Assembly (NCBI GenBank): GCA_900754755.1
Contig: CAAEEC010000094.1
Coordinates: forward strand, 1-9,659
Reading direction: 5' to 3'
DNA from: Clostridia bacterium
GTDB taxonomy: Bacteria; Bacillota; Clostridia; Christensenellales; Aristaeellaceae
Length of the DNA stretch: 9,659 bases
Shown here: piece after piece, positions 6,587 to 9,659 of the stretch
How positions within the stretch are numbered: the stretch's first letter is position 1
Layout of the letters: each line of letters opens with the position of its first letter
The notes under the pieces: generated by a model
The model's input: only the letters and a program-made list of their open reading frames with translations
Database searches by the model: none
Told to the model about the DNA's origin: nothing
Translations under genes and position numbers: made by a program

Positions 6587-7571
6587 CGCGCGCTGGTGCG
6601 CGCTGGCCGCGCTATTGGCCGCGCTGACCGCGTGCTTTGCCATTTCGCTGTGCGCGGGCGCTTCGGGCATGAGCGCGCGGCGCGTGTGGGAATTGCTGCG
6701 CGGAATTGCCAGGGACGCGGCCGAGGCGGGCATCCTCTTTCACATCCGCATGCCGCGCGCCTTCGCCGCCTGCCTGTGCGGCGCGGCGCTGGCCACATCG
6801 GGTTTGCTGCTGCAAACCGCGCTGGGAAACGGCCTCGCCTCGCCCGGCACCATCGGCGTGAACTCCGGCGCGGGCTTTGCCGTGGTGCTCGCGGCGGTGC
6901 TGTTTCCGCCAGCGCCGCTTTCGCGCGTGGCGGCGGCCTTTGTGGGCGCAATGCTCACCGCGCTCGCGGTCTATGGCCTGGCGTGCAAAACGGGGGCTTC
7001 GCGGCTCACCATCGTCATGGCAGGACTCGCGCTCTCCAGCCTGCTTTCCGCCGCCAGCGACGCGCTCGTGACCCTGTGGCCCGACGCGCTGCTCGACCGC
7101 TCCACGTTTTCCATCGGCGGTTTTGGCAGCGTGACGATGGCGTCCGTGCAAACCATCGCACCCTTTGCCGGCGCAGGGCTGCTGGCGGCGTTTTTGCTCT
7201 CACCCGGTCTCAATTTGCTACTGCTGGGCGATGAAACCGCCCGCTCCCTGGGCCTCAACGCCCGCGCTCACCGCTTTATGGCCATCGTTTGCGCGGCTCT
7301 ATTGGCCGCCGCCGCGGTGAGCATTGGCGGTTTGCTCAGTTTCCTCGGCTTGCTCGCGCCCCATATGGCGCGCTTTCTGGTGGGGAACGACGCGCGCTGG
7401 CAAGTGCCCCTGAGCGCGCTGGGCGGCGCCACCCTGCTGCTGGTGTGCGACACGCTCGCGCGCACGCTCTTCGCGCCCTATGAATTGCCCGTGGGCATCC
7501 TGCTCTCGTTTTTGGGCGTGCCGTTTTTCCTCGGCTTACTTTTCACCCGCAAAAGGCGGGGCGAGTTGTAG
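6573..7571 (+). CDS. FecCD-family ABC importer permease
   Basis: Membrane-spanning subunit of a type II ABC importer for iron chelates or cobalamin. The 332 residues are a normal length for the family and contain about ten hydrophobic segments. Family signatures are RMPR (59-62, usually RLPR) and SGLLLQTALGNGLASPGTIGVNSGA (76-100), which matches the GxxxQxxLxNPLAxPxxLG pattern with Gly87 where Pro is common. The cytoplasmic coupling region has ARSLGLNARAHR (223-234) and GLLSFLGLLAPHMARFLVG (253-271). ATG 6573 overlaps the end of the binding-protein gene by 14 bases. There is no clear Shine-Dalgarno, so translation is probably coupled. An alternative upstream start would lie inside the binding-protein gene and add non-family sequence. 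The gene stops at 7571 and no ATPase gene follows. Confidence 0.92.
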   Translation: MKRHSARWCALAALLAALTACFAISLCAGASGMSARRVWELLRGIARDAAEAGILFHIRMPRAFAACLCGAALATSGLLLQTALGNGLASPGTIGVNSGAGFAVVLAAVLFPPAPLSRVAAAFVGAMLTALAVYGLACKTGASRLTIVMAGLALSSLLSAASDALVTLWPDALLDRSTFSIGGFGSVTMASVQTIAPFAGAGLLAAFLLSPGLNLLLLGDETARSLGLNARAHRFMAIVCAALLAAAAVSIGGLLSFLGLLAPHMARFLVGNDARWQVPLSALGGATLLLVCDTLARTLFAPYELPVGILLSFLGVPFFLGLLFTRKRRGEL

Positions 7572-7584
7572 CGCGCGTCCACCG

Positions 7585-7631
7585 AATGTTCATCGCGGGT
7601 TCACAGGATGACACAACTTCGCGATTGCATT
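7585..7631 (+). repeat. imperfect inverted repeat overlapping the -35 of the HdeD-family gene
   Basis: AATG-TTC-ATCGCG (7585-7597) pairs with CGCGAT-TG-CATT (7620-7631): ten pairs with a small internal mismatch. The right half overlaps the -35 TTGCAT (7625-7630). It could be an operator for the downstream gene or a 3'-end fold of the permease transcript. A second imperfect repeat, GCGAGTTGT (7561-7569) against ACAACTTCGC (7613-7622), competes with it. Neither is followed by a T run, so a classical terminator is unlikely. Confidence 0.3.
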
Positions 7632-7653
7632 GCCATGTGCTTTACGTTATACT
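7625..7653 (+). promoter_or_regulatory. promoter of the HdeD-family gene
   Basis: TTGCAT (7625-7630), a 17-base spacer and TATACT (7648-7653) give a vegetative-type promoter. Unlike the other promoters here it lacks the TGn extension. The start would be near 7660, with a 32-base leader carrying GGAGG (7680-7684). Confidence 0.65.
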
Positions 7654-7691
7654 ATATGCCGTAATGAATGTGACAAAACGGAGGTGCGTTT

Positions 7692-8249
7692 ATGTACTTT
7701 TTGAAAGAATCCAAAGGATCCCTCATCATCAGCGCGCTCACGTTCATCGTGCTGGGGCTGGTGCTGTGCATCTGGCCGCAAACCGCCATGAATTTCATCT
7801 GCATCGTGGCGGGCGCAGCGCTGCTCATCGGCGGCGCGTGGCAAATCATCGCCTACCTGCGCGGCAAAGCTGCCGCGGGGCTGGCTCCCGGTTCGTTTGT
7901 CAGCGGCGTATTTGAAATGCTATTTGGCCTGGTGTTGGTTTTTCGGCCGCAAGTGGTGCAGGCGGCAGTGCCGCTGCTGCTGTCCGTGCTGCTATTGGTG
8001 GACAGCATCATAAAAATGCAAATTTCCATCGATCTCAAGCGCGCGGGCTATGCACACTGGTGGCAATCACTCCTTGCCAGTCTGGTCATCGGCGTGGCCG
8101 CTTTCATCCTCCTCTTTATCCTGGACCCCATTTCCATCGCCGCTTCCATCGTGATTCTCATCGGCGTGGCTTTCCTGGTGAACGGCGTTTCCGACCTGTG
8201 GATCACGCTCTATGTCAGCCGCAAAATTCGCGATTTGCTCGAAAAATAG
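7692..8249 (+). CDS. HdeD-family (DUF308) small membrane protein
   Basis: A 185-residue integral membrane protein with about six hydrophobic helices arranged as three helical hairpins. The repeat is visible: each unit has a hydrophobic stretch starting with small residues and ending in a proline turn, IWPQ (27-30), FRPQ (84-87) and LDPI (144-147). This is the layout of HdeD/DUF308 proteins. E. coli HdeD is linked to acid resistance, but the molecular role of the family in Clostridia is not established, so no function is claimed. The ATG at 7692 is seven bases after GGAGG. The gene has its own promoter. It is followed after 110 bases by a glycosyltransferase gene, with a long hairpin between. 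Confidence 0.82.
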   Translation: MYFLKESKGSLIISALTFIVLGLVLCIWPQTAMNFICIVAGAALLIGGAWQIIAYLRGKAAAGLAPGSFVSGVFEMLFGLVLVFRPQVVQAAVPLLLSVLLLVDSIIKMQISIDLKRAGYAHWWQSLLASLVIGVAAFILLFILDPISIAASIVILIGVAFLVNGVSDLWITLYVSRKIRDLLEK

Positions 8250-8258
8250 TTGCAATCC

Positions 8259-8306
8259 GCCGCCCGGTTGCCCGCCACAGCCAAATCGTGGCAGGAACCG
8301 GGCGGC
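8259..8306 (+). terminator. long hairpin between the HdeD-family and glycosyltransferase genes
   Basis: GCCGCCCGGTT (8259-8269) and AACCGGGCGGC (8296-8306) form a perfect 11-bp stem. Inside it CC (8272-8273) with GG (8294-8295), then GCCAC (8274-8278) with GTGGC (8288-8292), add seven pairs around a nine-base loop. Only TTT follows, so as an intrinsic terminator it would be weak or partial. It begins ten bases after the HdeD-family stop. I see no good promoter between it and the next gene, so it may attenuate read-through or protect an mRNA end. Confidence 0.5.
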
Positions 8307-8359
8307 TTTGCGTCGAAATACTTGCGGTGAAAGATCCTGAAAATATCCGCGAGGTTAGC

Positions 8360-9460
8360 ATGAAAGTTTTGATTTTGTCCTGCAACACGGGCCAGGGGCA
8401 CAATGCCGCGGGCCAGGCGTTGTATGAAGAATTCCAGGCGCGCGGCGTGGAATGCGCGTTTTTGGACGCGCTCTCCCTCTCGAACGACGCCGTTTCCAAC
8501 GCCATCAGCGGCGCTTATGTGGCGACCGTGCAAAAAGCGCCCCACCTCTTCGGCGGGCTATATAAGGTGGGCGATAAAATCAGCTCGGACCGCCATAAGT
8601 CTCCCATTTACCTCATGAACATCGCGCAAACCGGCGCGCTGAAAGAATACATCGCCCTTCACGGCATCACCACGGTGGTCACGCCGCATCTGTTTCCCGC
8701 GGAAATGCTCACGCACCTGCGGCGCAGGCACGCCCTCGAAGCCAAGTGTTTTTCCGTGGCCACCGACTACACCTGCATTCCCTTCTGGGAAGAAACGGAA
8801 ATGGACGGCTATATCGTGCCGCACGAAGACCTGCTCTACGAATATGTGGAGCGCGGCTTGCCGGTGGAACTGCTGCTTCCGCTGGGGATTCCCGCGTCCG
8901 AACGATTCTCCCAGCCCATGCGCACGCAGGAAGCCCGCGATCTGCTGGGCTTGCCGCAAGACCAGCCCATTTTTCTGGTGATGACCGGCAGCATGGGCTA
9001 TGGCGGCGCGGCCCGCATCGCGCGGGACCTGGCCGCGCAGATGGAAAGCGCGCTCGTGCTGGTGCTCGCCGGGCGCAACGCGCAACTCAAGGGAGCGATC
9101 GATTCCCTGCGCCATCCCCGCATCCGCGCCATCGCCTTCACCGATCAGGTGCCAGCCTACATGCGCGCGGCGGATGTGGTGCTCACCAAGCCCGGCGGAC
9201 TTTCCAGCACGGAAGCCGCCGTGCGCAACGTGCCGCTCGTGCTCACCGACCCCATTCCCGGCTGTGAAACCAAAAACGCAGCCTTCTTCAAATCCCACGG
9301 CATGGCGCGCCTGGCCAGGAGCGAAAACGCCGCGGCCTGCGCCATTTCCCTGGCCAAGGACGCCGTGGCCATCGAGGCCATGCTTGCCGCGCAGCGAAAG
9401 ACCATCCACGCCCATGCCGCGCGCGATAGCGTCGATTCTATCCTCGCGCGCGGGGAATAG
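8360..9460 (+). CDS. MGDG-synthase/UgtP-like glycolipid glycosyltransferase (GT28 type)
   Basis: Probable membrane-associated enzyme that transfers a sugar from a UDP-sugar to a diacylglycerol-type lipid at the inner face of the membrane, making glycolipid for the envelope. It has 366 residues in two lobes of GT-B form. The N-terminal lobe starts with ILSCNTGQGHNAAG (5-18), the acceptor-side glycine loop of the MGDG synthase family. TDYTCIPFW (135-143) matches the conserved TDxxxxxxW region. The C-terminal lobe has FLVMTGSMGYGG (205-216) and LTKPGGLSSTEA (275-286), the nucleotide-sugar site also seen in MurG-like enzymes. The ATG at 8360 follows GAGG (8351-8354) by five bases; the frame extends upstream only through non-family sequence. 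No transmembrane helix is evident. The family call is good, but the acceptor lipid and sugar are inference. MurG is unlikely because of the N-terminal motif. Confidence 0.85.
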   Translation: MKVLILSCNTGQGHNAAGQALYEEFQARGVECAFLDALSLSNDAVSNAISGAYVATVQKAPHLFGGLYKVGDKISSDRHKSPIYLMNIAQTGALKEYIALHGITTVVTPHLFPAEMLTHLRRRHALEAKCFSVATDYTCIPFWEETEMDGYIVPHEDLLYEYVERGLPVELLLPLGIPASERFSQPMRTQEARDLLGLPQDQPIFLVMTGSMGYGGAARIARDLAAQMESALVLVLAGRNAQLKGAIDSLRHPRIRAIAFTDQVPAYMRAADVVLTKPGGLSSTEAAVRNVPLVLTDPIPGCETKNAAFFKSHGMARLARSENAAACAISLAKDAVAIEAMLAAQRKTIHAHAARDSVDSILARGE

Positions 9461-9474
9461 GCGGTGCAGACGCC

Positions 9475-9516
9475 AAAAATTCCTGGCGGCGCTCTCCGCA
9501 AAGAAAGCGCCGCCAG
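9475..9516 (-). terminator. intrinsic terminator of alaS
   Basis: An 11-bp perfect stem pairs CTGGCGGCGCT (9483-9493) with AGCGCCGCCAG (9506-9516) around a 12-base loop. Read on the minus strand it is followed by GAATTTTT (run of five T's, complement of 9475-9479). It lies 23 bases after the alaS stop. On the plus strand only A-rich sequence follows and the seven T's at 9535-9541 are too far away, so it would serve the converging glycosyltransferase gene poorly. Confidence 0.8.
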
Positions 9517-9539
9517 AAACAAAACCATCCATTCTTTTT

Positions 9540-9659
9540 TTAAGCGCCCGCCGCCAATTCCTCTTTCAGCATCTGCGCGGCTCGCTGCGCCGCGCCGCTT
9601 TCCTGGGCCGCACCCTGGGCGAAATCCGGCTTGCCGCCGCCCTTGCCCACCTGGCGCAG
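9540..9659 (-). CDS. alaS: alanyl-tRNA synthetase, C-terminal end (partial)
   Basis: The last 39 codons of a minus-strand gene enter from the right edge and stop at TAA (complement of 9540-9542). The decoded end includes GKGGGKPDFAQG, the signature of the DHHA1 domain near the C terminus of alanyl-tRNA synthetase, where GGKGGGRPDMAQ-type sequence is standard. A short charged and alanine-rich tail ending KEELAAGA follows. The enzyme charges tRNA-Ala with alanine in the cytoplasm. A stand-alone AlaX editing protein could share this domain and cannot be excluded from 39 residues, although the very C-terminal position fits AlaRS better. The gene converges on the glycosyltransferase gene. Confidence 0.85.
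   Translation of the reverse strand: MRQVGKGGGKPDFAQGAAQESGAAQRAAQMLKEELAAGA

Noticed and set aside
7572..7691. A small ATPase or third transporter gene after the permease
   Set aside because: This 120-base gap holds only inverted repeats, a promoter and a ribosome binding site. No frame of useful length with family motifs is present.
1..9659. CRISPR arrays, tRNA or rRNA genes, insertion sequences, phage or toxin-antitoxin genes
   Set aside because: I found no regularly spaced repeats, tRNA-like cloverleaf, transposase or integrase motifs, or terminal inverted repeats with target duplications.

Overview
This is a GC-rich bacterial window with eight complete plus-strand genes, the 3' end of a minus-strand alaS at the right edge, and a doubtful partial minus-strand ORF at the left edge. 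It looks like a spore-forming member of the Clostridia. The evidence is an adjacent SpoIVFA/SpoIVFB-type pair, a sigma-E-like promoter, purine-rich ribosome binding sites and extended -10 promoters. The high GC content would suit an uncultured gut lineage such as the Christensenellales, but that placement is an inference from composition and gene content only.

Layout. (1) 1-197 is AT-rich and holds an extended -10 promoter, ahead of an M20-family amidohydrolase (198-1562). (2) A second extended -10 promoter drives tdh-kbl (1654-3876), the two-step route from threonine to glycine and acetyl-CoA. (3) 3877-3961 holds a sigma-E-like promoter interleaved with a terminator-like hairpin, ahead of the overlapping pair spoIVFA-spoIVFB (3962-5586), the pro-sigma-K processing complex of the mother cell. 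(4) A third housekeeping-type promoter leads into a periplasmic-binding-protein-like gene and an overlapping FecCD permease gene (5642-7571). This is an iron-chelate or cobalamin type ABC importer with no ATPase gene in the window. (5) A fourth promoter precedes an HdeD-family membrane protein (7692-8249). After a long hairpin comes a MGDG-synthase/UgtP-like glycosyltransferase (8360-9460). (6) A terminator facing left ends alaS (9540-9659, minus strand), which converges on the glycosyltransferase gene.

The genes form four or five short, independent transcription units rather than one pathway: amino-acid and peptide catabolism, sporulation control, metal or cofactor uptake, and envelope function.

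I see no clearly new multi-gene system. The most notable structure is at 3910-3962. There a 9-bp inverted repeat followed by five T's has the spoIVFA Shine-Dalgarno in its right arm and the sigma-E-like -10 element in its loop. By geometry, read-through RNA from kbl could form the hairpin, whereas RNA starting at the sporulation promoter could not. No gap between genes exceeds 300 bases.
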